A stretch of DNA of 64,000 bases from Spirochaetia bacterium (GTDB lineage: Bacteria > Spirochaetota > Leptospiria > Leptospirales > Leptonemataceae): NCBI GenBank assembly GCA_021413825.1, contig JAIOPQ010000083.1, positions 6,179 to 70,178 on the forward strand, given 5' to 3'. Below the pieces are notes generated by a model that made no database searches, was not told the DNA's origin, and saw only the letters and a list, made by a program, of their open reading frames with translations. How positions within the stretch are numbered: the stretch's first letter is position 1; every line of letters begins with the position of its first letter. The translations under genes and the position numbers were made by a program. Below, in pieces: positions 32,113 to 42,506 of this stretch.

Positions 32113-34422
32113 CTAACTTCCAGCAACATCCTGCGCTCTCAGCACGCGTTCAATAGCCTCCATGCTAACCGGCTTGCTCAGAAAATCGTTCATACCAGCC
32201 TTAATACAGAGATCACGATGCTCCGGCATAACGTTAGCCGTCAATGCAACGATTCTCATTTCCGCAAATTCTTTGCGACTTCTGATTCGCTCTGTAGTTT
32301 GAAGGCCGTCCAACCCCGGCATATGCATGTCCATAAACATGAAAGTGTACTTTTTAAGCTCAAGAGCGGCGAGGGCTTCGAATCCACCGCCAACGGCTTC
32401 GGCATGATAGCCAAGCTTGGCGCAGAGTCTTAGAATTACTTCACGACTGATTGGATCGTCATCTGCGATTAGAATTTCGTGATTCAGTTTCCCAGGTGAT
32501 TGCAGAACACCGCCGACTGAATCAGGAAGAGAGGCCCCCTCGGTGGAAAAAGGAATGTCCAGGGAAAAGGATGACCCGAGACCTTCCGTGCTCTGCGCCT
32601 GGAGTGTCCCTCCCAATAGTTGGACCAGTCGCGCCACAATCGCAAGGCCAAGACCTGCGCCGCCAAATCGGCGTGCAAATGAACCCTCTACTTGATAAAA
32701 GGCTTCGAACAATTTTGAGATCTTGTCCGCCGGAATTCCAATACCGGTATCAACTACTTGAAATACTAAGTTCTGAATTCCGGGTGCCTGTGAACCCCGT
32801 CGAACACGAACTGTAATGCTTCCCTTCTCCGTGAACTTTACCGCGTTGCCCAACAGGTTTAGCAGAATCTGACGCAAGCGTGGCGCATCGCCGTTTAACG
32901 TTTCCGGCAAATCTTCATCCATATCCAGACGCAACAGGACCTGGTCAGAAATCGCTGGCCGAAACAGGTCCACGACATCTACCAGAAGCTGTTTTAATGG
33001 AAATGGCTCAGGGATCGTTTCCAGTTTGCCTGATTCGATTCGCGAAAGGTCGAGTACGTCGTTTAAGATTGCAAGGAGCGCGGTTGAGCTACGTTGGATG
33101 GTTTTGACTATGCGCTCCTGTTCAGAATCCAGTCGTGTATCAAGCAGAATGCCAGTCATCCCCAGGACCCCGCTCATTGGAGTCCTGATCTCATGGCTCA
33201 TTGTCGCCAGAAATTGCGATTTCATTTTGCTCGCCTGCTCGGCTGCGCCGCGTTCATGTTTTAACGTATTGATCCGATCTGCAACGGCCACAGAAAGAAA
33301 TATCAACTGAGCAAAAGCACCCAGCTGGGTAGCGTTGTTTACCCAGACGTTAGGCGCAATAATACCCAGGTTCCTGAGCGAATACACGGATGCGGAGACC
33401 ATGAAGATGAGGAATGCAATCAAAAATATGCGTGCATTCCTCTGCCGTCGTACCGTAAGCATTGCGCCGACTATGCAGATGAAAAGTGTTGAAAGTATGA
33501 CGAGGATGACCAGGAATCTTGCAAGCCAGCCGTAAGGAAGAACAAACAGAAGTATAATGGGTGCTAGAGAAATGCTGCTCAGGAACAAAACAATTCGACC
33601 CATCATGGGTGCAGTTTCGCGAAGATTTAGAAATGTTCTACAGAACATTCCCACCCAGAATGCGCCTAGCGAATTAAGCATCAGGTTGAGTGTAAGGGAC
33701 CACTTTCCTACGTTTGGCAAGAAATATTGATACAGGTAACCCTGTTGACTGGCCATGAAGAGAGCGCCGCTCATGAAAAACAAAACGTTGTACAAATACA
33801 GTGGATCGCGCACCGAAAAGAAAACGAACAGATGATAACTTGATATTATGAATAGTGATCCATAAAAGATTCCGTAGAGTATTGCAAGGATTGAATCGTG
33901 TTCATAGAATCGATCGAATCTGACAATCGACACGGGAAGTATAAATGCAGCGCGGGTCCTTGCCTGAATATACACCGTCATCTCGGGATTTGCCTCAAAA
34001 GGAATGCGAAACAAATAAGTACGATGTGCAATCTCTCGATCGCGAAATGGGAACCATAGCCCGGCTTGGCGCTTTTCAAAGGTACCGTCGGGTTTCAAAA
34101 AGTAAATATTGACCTCTTCGAGCAAAGGGGATTCGATTTGCAAAATCCAGGACCATAGGCCAGGCGAGCCCCGCAGGCGAAACCTGGCCCAGATGGTAGA
34201 GGTGCTAAAGCCGCCGTTGTAAACTTCATGCACGGAGGGAATAAAGGCTTTCTTCTGAACTTCCTCGAAAGTTACGTGCCCGTCAGAATCCTCAAAAACC
34301 TCAAGGTCCCGACCCACGGTAACTTCCTGTCTATCCTTCAAGTCAACCCATGGCTGCGCTGAAAGACCCTCTATGACTCCCAACAATAAGAGGAAGAGAA
34401 TTTGAATCCGTTTTCCGAACAA
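32113..34422 (-). CDS. hybrid sensor histidine kinase: 7TMR-DISM, HisKA, HATPase, receiver
   Basis: FLATMSHEIRTPMSGVLGM (H-box), FGGAGLGLAIVARLVQLLGG, receiver EILIADDDPISREVILRL...MFMDMHMPGLDGLQ; N-terminal multi-TM region. Confidence 0.92.
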   Translation of the reverse strand: MFGKRIQILFLLLLGVIEGLSAQPWVDLKDRQEVTVGRDLEVFEDSDGHVTFEEVQKKAFIPSVHEVYNGGFSTSTIWARFRLRGSPGLWSWILQIESPLLEEVNIYFLKPDGTFEKRQAGLWFPFRDREIAHRTYLFRIPFEANPEMTVYIQARTRAAFILPVSIVRFDRFYEHDSILAILYGIFYGSLFIISSYHLFVFFSVRDPLYLYNVLFFMSGALFMASQQGYLYQYFLPNVGKWSLTLNLMLNSLGAFWVGMFCRTFLNLRETAPMMGRIVLFLSSISLAPIILLFVLPYGWLARFLVILVILSTLFICIVGAMLTVRRQRNARIFLIAFLIFMVSASVYSLRNLGIIAPNVWVNNATQLGAFAQLIFLSVAVADRINTLKHERGAAEQASKMKSQFLATMSHEIRTPMSGVLGMTGILLDTRLDSEQERIVKTIQRSSTALLAILNDVLDLSRIESGKLETIPEPFPLKQLLVDVVDLFRPAISDQVLLRLDMDEDLPETLNGDAPRLRQILLNLLGNAVKFTEKGSITVRVRRGSQAPGIQNLVFQVVDTGIGIPADKISKLFEAFYQVEGSFARRFGGAGLGLAIVARLVQLLGGTLQAQSTEGLGSSFSLDIPFSTEGASLPDSVGGVLQSPGKLNHEILIADDDPISREVILRLCAKLGYHAEAVGGGFEALAALELKKYTFMFMDMHMPGLDGLQTTERIRSRKEFAEMRIVALTANVMPEHRDLCIKAGMNDFLSKPVSMEAIERVLRAQDVAGS

Positions 34423-34522
34423 TTAGTACCCTCCCATTGTGCTTTTGCGCGGGCAAAGCAATGTAAACGGTTCGCGCGCAAAATGTACTTGAAAGCAAGG
34501 CTTTTCTCCGGCTTCTGGAAAG

Positions 34523-35677
34523 GTGCCGGAATTTAGGAACAAAGACGAGCTTTTAAAAGGCCACGCCGAATTTAAGAAGCAATTCGATGAGCGCTGGGAA
34601 CAAAAAGGGATCAGCGGGATTCTTGTGGAACTCGAAGACCTCGAATCACTTACAGCACGACCAAATTTCTGGGATGAGCCGGATAATGCCAAGAAAGTTT
34701 CAATGCATAAGGCGGAACTTGAACGTCGCACCAACCCCTGGAAAACACTTAGACGCGAACTCGAAGAATTCCCTGACCTGGTCGATCTCACTCTCGAAGA
34801 AGTCAAGGACCAGCGCGCCGGCATTGATACCCTTGAGAACGATCTGGGAAAACTGGGTGCAAATTTTGAAGAGCTACTATTAGCCGAAGCCCTCACTGGT
34901 GAAGATGACGGTCGCGATGCAATCGTAAATATTTCATCCGGGGCTGGCGGAACAGAAAGTCAAGATTGGACAGAAATGCTTCTGCGAATGTACATGCGCT
35001 GGTTTGAAAAGCGTGGGTTTCGTGTAGAAACGGCGGACATTCAGCAGGGGGAAGAGGCCGGCATCAAGGGAGCCACCCTGATTGTTCGCGGAAACAACGC
35101 ATTTGGCCTACTAAAATCTGAAAATGGTGTGCATCGTCTTGTCCGCATTTCCCCTTTTGATTCCAACAAACGACGCCACACATCTTTTGCTGCAGTTCAT
35201 ATTACTCCTGACATTGACGATTCAGTCCAGGTGAACATCGACGAGAAAGAATTGCGAATCGACACATACAGATCCAGCGGTGCCGGTGGGCAGCACGTAA
35301 ACAAGACAGATTCAGCCGTGCGAATCACGCATCTTCCTTCAGGAATTGTTGTCCAATGTCAGAATGAACGTTCGCAAATGAAGAACAAATCTACGGCAAT
35401 GAAGATGCTCAAAGCCCGTTTGCATGAACTCGAAAAGCAAAGAATCGAAGATGACATTGAAAGTCGTTCGGGAGAAAAACGCGATGTCGCCTGGGGAAGT
35501 CAAATTCGAAGCTATGTAATGCATCCTTACAAGCTGGTCAAGGATGTGCGCACTGATTATGAAACGTCCAATGTTGACGCAGTAATGGACGGGGAACTAG
35601 ATCCTTTCGTGAATGCATTCTTAAAGAGCCTGGCTGGAATGGGTCCTGCTCTCAAGCCCGGAGAAAAAGCAGAATAA
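34523..35677 (+). CDS. prfB: peptide chain release factor 2
   Basis: SGAGGTESQDWTEMLLRMYMRW, SGAGGQHVNKTDSAVRITHLPSGIVVQCQNERSQ, SPFDSNKRRHTSFA (SPF tripeptide of RF2). Confidence 0.95.
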   Translation: MPEFRNKDELLKGHAEFKKQFDERWEQKGISGILVELEDLESLTARPNFWDEPDNAKKVSMHKAELERRTNPWKTLRRELEEFPDLVDLTLEEVKDQRAGIDTLENDLGKLGANFEELLLAEALTGEDDGRDAIVNISSGAGGTESQDWTEMLLRMYMRWFEKRGFRVETADIQQGEEAGIKGATLIVRGNNAFGLLKSENGVHRLVRISPFDSNKRRHTSFAAVHITPDIDDSVQVNIDEKELRIDTYRSSGAGGQHVNKTDSAVRITHLPSGIVVQCQNERSQMKNKSTAMKMLKARLHELEKQRIEDDIESRSGEKRDVAWGSQIRSYVMHPYKLVKDVRTDYETSNVDAVMDGELDPFVNAFLKSLAGMGPALKPGEKAE

Positions 35678-35795
35678 ATCGCTCCGGCGGCTCGTGGGTT
35701 GTGGCCGGAAGCGCAACCTGCTCTTCCGAAATCAAAATTCGCGGTTTCTCCTTCGGCTTTACTTGTTGTATGCGCGGAGGCATCGTCCATATCGC

Positions 35796-37868
35796 CTAAC
35801 GGCGGCCTTTTCGTTTCATTGGCACCACATCGCCCTGTTGCCGCCTGGCTTTGCGACCAGATGCAAGTTTTGAAAAGTTTACATCTTCACCGCGTTCCAC
35901 GGCCATCATAGCATCGCGGAGCAATGCAGCTTTTTCAAATTCCATGTTGGCTGCAGCCTCAAGCATTGCCCTGCGAATTTCTCCGAGGCGCTGCTCGCCT
36001 GTCATGTCATCTGTAATCTTGAGTTGAGTTCCAAGCTCCGTTGCGATTCTATCTTCCTGGTCCGCCAGGTTTTCGCGTTCCAGGATATCATGAATTTCCT
36101 TGCGGATTGTTTCAGGGGTAATTCCGTTCTTGCGATTGTGCTCTTCCTGGACTAATCGCCTGCGCGACGTTTCCTGCATTGCGTTTTCCATTGATGGAGT
36201 GATGCGATCAGCATACAGAATAGCCAGGCCATTTACATTCCTGGCAGCGCGCCCCATCGTTTGGATCAGCGAGCGAGCATTCCGCAGGAAACCTTCTTTA
36301 TCCGCATCCAGGATAGCTACGAGCGAAACCTCCGGAATATCCAACCCTTCGCGCAAGAGGTTAACACCCACCAGAACATCATATTTACCGGTGCGCAAGT
36401 CGCGAATGATCTGTACACGTTCCATGGTCAGGATCTCGGAATGCAGATAAGCGACCTTGATTCCAAGATCTCCCAGGTAATCGGACAGATCCTCCGCCAT
36501 TTTCTTGGTCAGCGTTGTGATGAGTGTGCGTTCGTTTACCGCGATGCGCTTCCGCACTTCCAGGAGAATGTCTTCAATTTGATTCTTAACGGGACGTACT
36601 TCGACTTTTGGATCAACAAGCCCTGTTGGACGAATCAATTGCTCGACTATAACCTCAGCGTTCTTTTGCTCGTAATCAGCGGGTGTAGCACTGACGTATA
36701 CAATATCATGCGTGAGTTTTTCAAATTCTTTGAAATTCAGCGGACGATTATCAAGAGCAGATGGCAACCGGAATCCAAAGTCAACTAACGTTTGTTTTCT
36801 TGCACGATCTCCTTCAAACATTCCGCCAATCTGGGGAATTGTCACGTGGCTTTCGTCCACTATGGTAATGAAGTCCTCCGGAAAATAGTCAATTAAGCAG
36901 GCGGGACGCTCGCCGGCCTGGCGGCCAGATAGCGGTCTTGAATAATTCTCAATTCCGTTGCAATATCCCATTTCGGTGAGCATTTCGAGATCGTATTTTG
37001 TGCGATGTTCTATTCGCTCGGCCTCCAGAAGCTTGCCCTGCTTTTTGAACAATTCAACCTGAGCCATGAGCTCTTGCTGGATAGATTCCACTGCATCCTT
37101 TAATTTGGGGGGTGAAGTTATGAAATGCTTTGCCGGATATATCACAACGCGACTGGGCTTATCTAGAACACGACCGCTGATTGGATCAAAGTATGAGATG
37201 TTCTCGATTTCATCGCCGAACCATTCCACACGGATTCCCTCCTGTCTGTAGGCCGGGAAGACTTCTAGAGTATCACCGCGTACGCGAAATGTTGCGCGGG
37301 TCGGTGCAACGTCGTTCCTTACGTACTGAATGTGAAGCAACTGACGAATGACGTCATTTCTATCCAGCTCCAATCCTACATCGAGCATCACAAGGCTGTG
37401 ACGGTATTCTTCCGGTGAACCCAGACCATAAATGCAGGAAACGGATGAAACGATTACAACGTCGCGTCGCTCCAATAGCGAAGATGTCGCCCGGAGTCTA
37501 AGGCGATCTATCTCCTCGTTAATCGACGCATCTTTCTCTATATAAGTGTCGCTGGATGCGACGTAGGCCTCAGGCTGATAGTAGTCGTAATAGGAGACAA
37601 AATATTCAACTGCATTCTCAGGAAAGAATTCCCGAAACTCACGGTAGAGCTGTGCCGCTAACGTCTTGTTATGCGTCAGAATCAAAGCTGGCCTCTGAAC
37701 TCTTTCCAGAAAGGAGGCCATGGTATACGTCTTCCCCGAACCCGTTACTCCCACCAGGCACATACGATGCTTCCCGGCCTTGCTGCCATCTACGAGCTCC
37801 TGAATTGCCCGTGGCTGGTCGCCTGCGGCCTTATAATCAGAAACTAGACGAAACTTTCGATCTGCCAT
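35796..37868 (-). CDS. uvrB: excinuclease ABC subunit B (ORF extends to 37889)
   Basis: [66 protein letters not shown]. Confidence 0.95.
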   Translation of the reverse strand: MADRKFRLVSDYKAAGDQPRAIQELVDGSKAGKHRMCLVGVTGSGKTYTMASFLERVQRPALILTHNKTLAAQLYREFREFFPENAVEYFVSYYDYYQPEAYVASSDTYIEKDASINEEIDRLRLRATSSLLERRDVVIVSSVSCIYGLGSPEEYRHSLVMLDVGLELDRNDVIRQLLHIQYVRNDVAPTRATFRVRGDTLEVFPAYRQEGIRVEWFGDEIENISYFDPISGRVLDKPSRVVIYPAKHFITSPPKLKDAVESIQQELMAQVELFKKQGKLLEAERIEHRTKYDLEMLTEMGYCNGIENYSRPLSGRQAGERPACLIDYFPEDFITIVDESHVTIPQIGGMFEGDRARKQTLVDFGFRLPSALDNRPLNFKEFEKLTHDIVYVSATPADYEQKNAEVIVEQLIRPTGLVDPKVEVRPVKNQIEDILLEVRKRIAVNERTLITTLTKKMAEDLSDYLGDLGIKVAYLHSEILTMERVQIIRDLRTGKYDVLVGVNLLREGLDIPEVSLVAILDADKEGFLRNARSLIQTMGRAARNVNGLAILYADRITPSMENAMQETSRRRLVQEEHNRKNGITPETIRKEIHDILERENLADQEDRIATELGTQLKITDDMTGEQRLGEIRRAMLEAAANMEFEKAALLRDAMMAVERGEDVNFSKLASGRKARRQQGDVVPMKRKGRR

Positions 37869-37927
37869 AACCCGAGGTTGGCGGGGCAATGGTTCGGTTC
37901 AACCCTAATCCACAAATAATGATTGTG

Positions 37928-37956
37928 GGAACCTGTTGGGCCGTGGCAGGGTCTTA
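37928..37956 (+). promoter_or_regulatory. candidate ECF sigma promoter GGAACC-N17-GTCTTA
   Basis: GGAACC (37928-37933), 17-nt spacer, GTCTTA (37951-37956), 19 nt upstream of the ATG at 37975. Matches the generic ECF GGAAC -35 / GTC-type -10 pattern. Confidence 0.55.
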
Positions 37957-37974
37957 CAAACAGGTGGAGAGGGA

Positions 37975-38439
37975 ATGAATAGGAAGTTTCTGATCGGTGC
38001 TGCGGTTGGCCTTGTAGCTGGCATCGGTGTCACAATGGGCGGCACATTCTGGATGTGTCAGCGCTGGGGTCCCTTTAGCAATTCTGCCGATGCACGCGCC
38101 GCCTGGGTAGTACGCAAGCTGTCCGGAGAACTCAAACTCGACAAGGAGCAGCGCGCGCAACTTGAAAGAATCAAAGATGATGTGCTTAAGAAACGCACGC
38201 AGATGGAGCCCGGTAGAAAATCAATACATCAAGCAATCCTTGATCAAGTGACTGCAGAGAAGATCGACCCGGTTGCGCTAAATCAGATTTTTGAGGACCA
38301 TACGGGTGAAATGAAAGCCACGCGTCTTTACCTGATTACAAGATTTGCAGAGTTTCATGCTAAACTCACACCGGAACAAAAAGTAACCCTCAAGAAGAAG
38401 ATGGAACATTTTCTAGAGCATCACGACAGTCCTTTATAA
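37975..38439 (+). CDS. periplasmic Spy/CpxP/CnrX-like (heavy-metal sensor family) protein
   Basis: N-terminal TM/signal followed by an all-helical domain with LKLDKEQRAQL and LTPEQKVTL (LTxxQ-type motifs). Confidence 0.65.
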   Translation: MNRKFLIGAAVGLVAGIGVTMGGTFWMCQRWGPFSNSADARAAWVVRKLSGELKLDKEQRAQLERIKDDVLKKRTQMEPGRKSIHQAILDQVTAEKIDPVALNQIFEDHTGEMKATRLYLITRFAEFHAKLTPEQKVTLKKKMEHFLEHHDSPL

Positions 38440-38447
38440 AGAGAGTT

Positions 38448-38960
38448 ATGACAGAAACAGAATTCTCCCAGGTGGTCGACAGTACCAAGGCAGTAGTACT
38501 CTCTGCCGTGGAGAAAAATCTGTATACTCGCTTCTACCACGCAATTGATGACGTGGTTCAGGAAGCGTACTTTCGCGCATTCAAAGGTTTACAAAAAAAG
38601 CAATTCGAAGGTAGATCCGCGCTGAGCACCTGGCTTTACGCAATCGCCAGAAACGAATCGCTTCGCATGAACGAAAAGCTGAGTCGTGAAGAACGAAAAG
38701 TTGAGAAATTACAAAACCAACCACCGCCAGCTCCGGTCGAACAGTTAGCACAGTCCAGGCGGGAAGAAATTTTGAGTTGGATCAAGCGTTTACCTCAACA
38801 ATATATGAGCGTCATGAAACTGGCTATCAGTGGTTTCTCAGAAAAGGAAATCGCGGCAACACTTGCAATCAGCCAGGGAACAGTAAAATCGCGTTCACAT
38901 AGAGCAAGAGGAATGTTACGGAAGTTGATGGAGAAGGAGGGAGAACATGGAGCACAATGA
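38448..38960 (+). CDS. ECF-type RNA polymerase sigma factor
   Basis: DDVVQEAYFRAFKGLQ (region 2), STWLYAIARNESL, QQYMSVMKLAISGFSEKEIAATLAISQGTVKSRSHRARGML (region 4). Confidence 0.9.
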   Translation: MTETEFSQVVDSTKAVVLSAVEKNLYTRFYHAIDDVVQEAYFRAFKGLQKKQFEGRSALSTWLYAIARNESLRMNEKLSREERKVEKLQNQPPPAPVEQLAQSRREEILSWIKRLPQQYMSVMKLAISGFSEKEIAATLAISQGTVKSRSHRARGMLRKLMEKEGEHGAQ

Positions 38961-39255
38961 ACTTTTTAAGCAGGCAATCGAATCACGCTCATGTAGCTCA
39001 GACTGGAATTGTCACATTGCACAGTGCGTAATGCAGAACGTGGAACGACAGAGAACGATCCGGGGCTCAGTCGCATTCCTGGCAATCACTGTGGCCTTCT
39101 CAACCGGATTAACCCTGACAGGACAGACGGAACGAATCGCCGATGCTGCTGTAGACATTATTTCCCGCGATGCGCAGAATCCCCTTCGGGTGATGCACGA
39201 ACCTCTCGTTTCAGATGAGATGGATCTTTTGATTCAAGTGGCAATGCGCGAGTAA
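38947..39255 (+). CDS. small single-TM protein, candidate anti-sigma factor
   Basis: 102 aa; about 40-residue N-terminus, one TM (GSVAFLAITVAFSTGLTL), short C-terminus; overlaps the sigma gene by 14 nt. Confidence 0.55.
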   Translation: MEHNELFKQAIESRSCSSDWNCHIAQCVMQNVERQRTIRGSVAFLAITVAFSTGLTLTGQTERIADAAVDIISRDAQNPLRVMHEPLVSDEMDLLIQVAMRE

Positions 39256-39321
39256 TCGAGCAATTGGCGGGAGTTTTTTCCGCTCGCTAAATTTAGCCGC
39301 CCCCTTACCAATCGCCGAACT

Positions 39322-40803
39322 ATGGCTGACCTGAACGGCGTGATGATGCAATATTTCCATTGGTACAATCGTGCCGATGGCTCCCTTTGGAATGATGTAG
39401 CTCGAGCGGCCCCTGAGCTCGCTCGTGCTGGAATCTCTGGGCTCTGGCTCCCGCCGGCTTATAAAGGGATTGGTGGCGGTGGTGATGTTGGCTACGGCGT
39501 GTATGACATGTATGACCTGGGAGAATTTGATCAAAAGGGATCGGTCAGAACCAAGTACGGAACCAAAGGCGAGTATCTCCGCGCAATTGAAGTCTTAAAG
39601 CAGAACAAAATGCAGGTTTATGCCGACGGTGTGTTCAATCACAGAATGGGCGGTGATGCCGCGGAAAAAGTAAAAGCAACGCCGTACTGGCAAGACAACA
39701 GATTGCATGCAAAGGGACCGACAGCAGACATCAAGGCGTACACGCACTTTTCATATCCAGGCAGAAAGAGGCAACACTCGGACTTTGAATGGCACTGGAA
39801 GCATTTTGACGCCGTGGATTACGACGACAACAATCCAACGGATCGTAACACGGTTTATCTCCTGGAGGGCAAAGCGTTCGACGATCAGGTTGCACTCGAA
39901 AAAGGAAACTTTTCTTACCTCATGGGCTGCGATCTTGATTTTCAAAACACTGAAGTTCGCGATGAATTGAGTCGCTGGGGCAAATGGTATCTGGATACAA
40001 CGGGCGTTGACGGTTTTCGCCTGGATGCGATCAAGCATATCGCCGCGTGGTTTTTTCCCGCATGGCTTGATGAAATGGAAAAGCATGCAGGCCGTGATTT
40101 GTTTGTTGTAGGAGAGTACTGGGTTCCGGATATCTCAGCGCTCCATTGGTACATCAACATCATTGGCGGTCGCATGGCGGTTTTTGATGTTCCACTGCAT
40201 TTTAATTTTCACGCTGCAAGCAACTCAAGCGGCAACTACGATATGCGTAGAATTCTAAATGGCACGCTGATGCAAGAACGACCCACGCATGCTGTTACGT
40301 TTGTGGACAACCATGACTCGCAGCCATTACAGGCCCTCGAGTCCACTGTTGAACCCTGGTTTAAACCACTTGCTTATGCAATCATCCTACTTCGACGTGA
40401 AGGGTATCCATGTGTCTTTTACCCGGACTACTATGGCGCGGAGTATGATGATTTTGGCCGCGATGGACAGCGCCACAAGGTTACAATGCCTTCGCATCGA
40501 TGGTTGATCGATAAGTTTCTACGAGCCCGCGCCGATTTTGGATTTGGTCCGCAGATTGATTATTTTGATCACTACAACTGCATTGGCTGGAGCAGACTTG
40601 GAGATGCGAATCATCCGCATGCAATGGCTGTCCTTTTAAGCGACGGTGGCGAGGGGCATAAATGGATGGAAACTGGCAAACCCAATACTCGATTCGTTGA
40701 CCTGACAGAACATATTAAAGACTCAGTCACAACAAATGAACATGGATGGGGCGATTTCAGATGTCCAGGCGGATCCGTTTCTGTTTGGGTTCAAGCCACT
40801 TGA
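39322..40803 (+). CDS. alpha-amylase family glycoside hydrolase (GH13)
   Basis: ADGVFNHRMGG, GVDGFRLDAIKHI, FVVGEYW, FVDNHDSQ. Confidence 0.92.
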   Translation: MADLNGVMMQYFHWYNRADGSLWNDVARAAPELARAGISGLWLPPAYKGIGGGGDVGYGVYDMYDLGEFDQKGSVRTKYGTKGEYLRAIEVLKQNKMQVYADGVFNHRMGGDAAEKVKATPYWQDNRLHAKGPTADIKAYTHFSYPGRKRQHSDFEWHWKHFDAVDYDDNNPTDRNTVYLLEGKAFDDQVALEKGNFSYLMGCDLDFQNTEVRDELSRWGKWYLDTTGVDGFRLDAIKHIAAWFFPAWLDEMEKHAGRDLFVVGEYWVPDISALHWYINIIGGRMAVFDVPLHFNFHAASNSSGNYDMRRILNGTLMQERPTHAVTFVDNHDSQPLQALESTVEPWFKPLAYAIILLRREGYPCVFYPDYYGAEYDDFGRDGQRHKVTMPSHRWLIDKFLRARADFGFGPQIDYFDHYNCIGWSRLGDANHPHAMAVLLSDGGEGHKWMETGKPNTRFVDLTEHIKDSVTTNEHGWGDFRCPGGSVSVWVQAT

Positions 40804-40885
40804 GTTTCTGGATGATCTTAAAGCACCCGTTGCTTTCAACGCCACAATCAATCGTCGCATAACGTTGAATGGCGTGGCTAATAGA

Positions 40886-41542
40886 TCATTGTAAAGTGAA
40901 GTTAATGGTAGTGTCCCAAATAAAGTCAACAGGCTTGCCGCCCTTCTTGTATCCAGAACTACGCAGGCGCATCCGTTTGGTTGCAACTTCGTTTGCAGCC
41001 ACAATGAAGTCTCCCTCAAAGGGTTTGTGTGCATTCCCAGGGCTTCTGACATAGCGAACCTTTGATTTAACAATTCGCCCGTTACTGTCGATCAACAATG
41101 TTACGGCAACGGTAACGCGGCCAAGGTTTGCCTGCTTTGCGCGCGCTGGATACAAATCCTCAAGCGTCCCATCAATCCAGATATCCGGAGCATACCGACT
41201 ACCACCTTCGATGGATGGATCGGAGGCTGTACCCCAGTCCGGTGCGTTGCTGCTTGGTCCGGTACCGGTCTCAGACGATGGCTTCTTATTTTTGTCGGCG
41301 TCTTTGTTGCCCTGGCCTTTCCCAGTGGTTTCGCGATCCACGTCAGCGTCGCCCATGTACATTGCCACAGTCGCAACGTAATGCTCAGGTTCCGACCAGG
41401 CGTACAGATAGATGTACATTGCTCCGGCCAGCAGGAGGTGAATCCCAAGGGAGATGCCAAAGAAACTGCTCAGCCGGTCTTTAATGGCAGCTACCCAGGC
41501 TGATCCAGCTGGCCCGGCGGGCTGATGTGTGGCCTCTAACAT
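40886..41542 (-). CDS. TonB-like energy transducer / C-terminal TonB-domain protein
   Basis: N-terminal TM, linker, then GRVTVAVTLLIDSNGRIVKSKVRYVRSPG...PVDFIWDTTINF. Confidence 0.7.
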   Translation of the reverse strand: MLEATHQPAGPAGSAWVAAIKDRLSSFFGISLGIHLLLAGAMYIYLYAWSEPEHYVATVAMYMGDADVDRETTGKGQGNKDADKNKKPSSETGTGPSSNAPDWGTASDPSIEGGSRYAPDIWIDGTLEDLYPARAKQANLGRVTVAVTLLIDSNGRIVKSKVRYVRSPGNAHKPFEGDFIVAANEVATKRMRLRSSGYKKGGKPVDFIWDTTINFTLQ

Positions 41543-41707
41543 TCTGACTCAGGTTCTTGAAGCACATCGTAGCGAAAACGAAAAAAACGATGACCGGCCC
41601 GCAAAGGCACCTTCCATTCCGATCCCAAATCTCTGACCCGACCCGGGCAAACGGAACCGGCTCAATAGCCGGCGAACTATTTCTGGCGGGTAGCTTGTTG
41701 GCGCGGG

Positions 41708-42490
41708 CTATCCCGCGCCCATTTCGCTACGACTGGGACGTTCGCTCGCCACGGCAGCCAGGTAGTCGCGATTCATTTGTGCAATGAAATCGACGCTAAT
41801 CTCTTTGGGACAAACGGCTTCGCACTCGTATTGATTGGTACAATTGCCAAACCCTTCTTCATCCATTTGAGCAACCATGGAAAGTACACGGCGATCGCGT
41901 TCAGGTTGTCCTTGTGGCAATAAAGCCAGGTGCGAAACTTTAGCAGAAACGAATAACATGGCAGATGCATTCTTACACGACGCCACGCAAGCACCGCAAC
42001 CAATACATTGGGCTGCGTCCATTGCAAGATCCGCCGCGGTTTTCGCAATCGGCAAGGAGTTAGCATCAACGGCGTTTCCTGTATTGACGGAAACAAATCC
42101 GCCAGCTTGAACAATTCGATCAAACGCCCCGCGGTCCACAACCAGGTCACGAATTACCGGAAACGCTTTTGCACGCCAGGGTTCGATATAGATTGTGTCG
42201 CCATTCTTAAACTTGCGCATATGCAATTGGCACGTTGTGGTTCCGGACTCGGGTCCATGCGCAATTCCATTGATCATCAGACTGCAGGCACCGCAGACGC
42301 CTTCACGGCAATCGTGGTCGAATGCCACCGGCTCTTCCCCTTGATTGACAAGACGCTCGTTTAGAACATCCAGCATTTCAAGAAATGACATATGCTCATT
42401 GATGCCTTCAGCATCGCCAACTTGATACTTGACCATCTTTCCTTTCTGGTCTTTATCTTTTTGTCTCCAGACAAATAACGTAAGATTCAT
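41708..42490 (-). CDS. sdhB: succinate dehydrogenase/fumarate reductase iron-sulfur subunit
   Basis: [62 protein letters not shown]. Confidence 0.93.
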   Translation of the reverse strand: MNLTLFVWRQKDKDQKGKMVKYQVGDAEGINEHMSFLEMLDVLNERLVNQGEEPVAFDHDCREGVCGACSLMINGIAHGPESGTTTCQLHMRKFKNGDTIYIEPWRAKAFPVIRDLVVDRGAFDRIVQAGGFVSVNTGNAVDANSLPIAKTAADLAMDAAQCIGCGACVASCKNASAMLFVSAKVSHLALLPQGQPERDRRVLSMVAQMDEEGFGNCTNQYECEAVCPKEISVDFIAQMNRDYLAAVASERPSRSEMGAG

Positions 42491-42506
42491 TTTCCTGATC
42501 CTTTCC

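Noticed and set aside
34423-34600. Looked for the classic RF2 programmed +1 frameshift (CTT TGA) in prfB
   Set aside because: The N-terminal region reads open from GTG 34523 (VPEFRNKDELLKGHAEFKKQFDERWEQ) with no internal stop, so no frameshift site is needed.
37869-37975. Searched for a LexA/SOS box upstream of uvrB
   Set aside because: No convincing TTTGN5CAAA-type or CTGTN8ACAG element seen; the region is better explained by the divergent ECF-type promoter.
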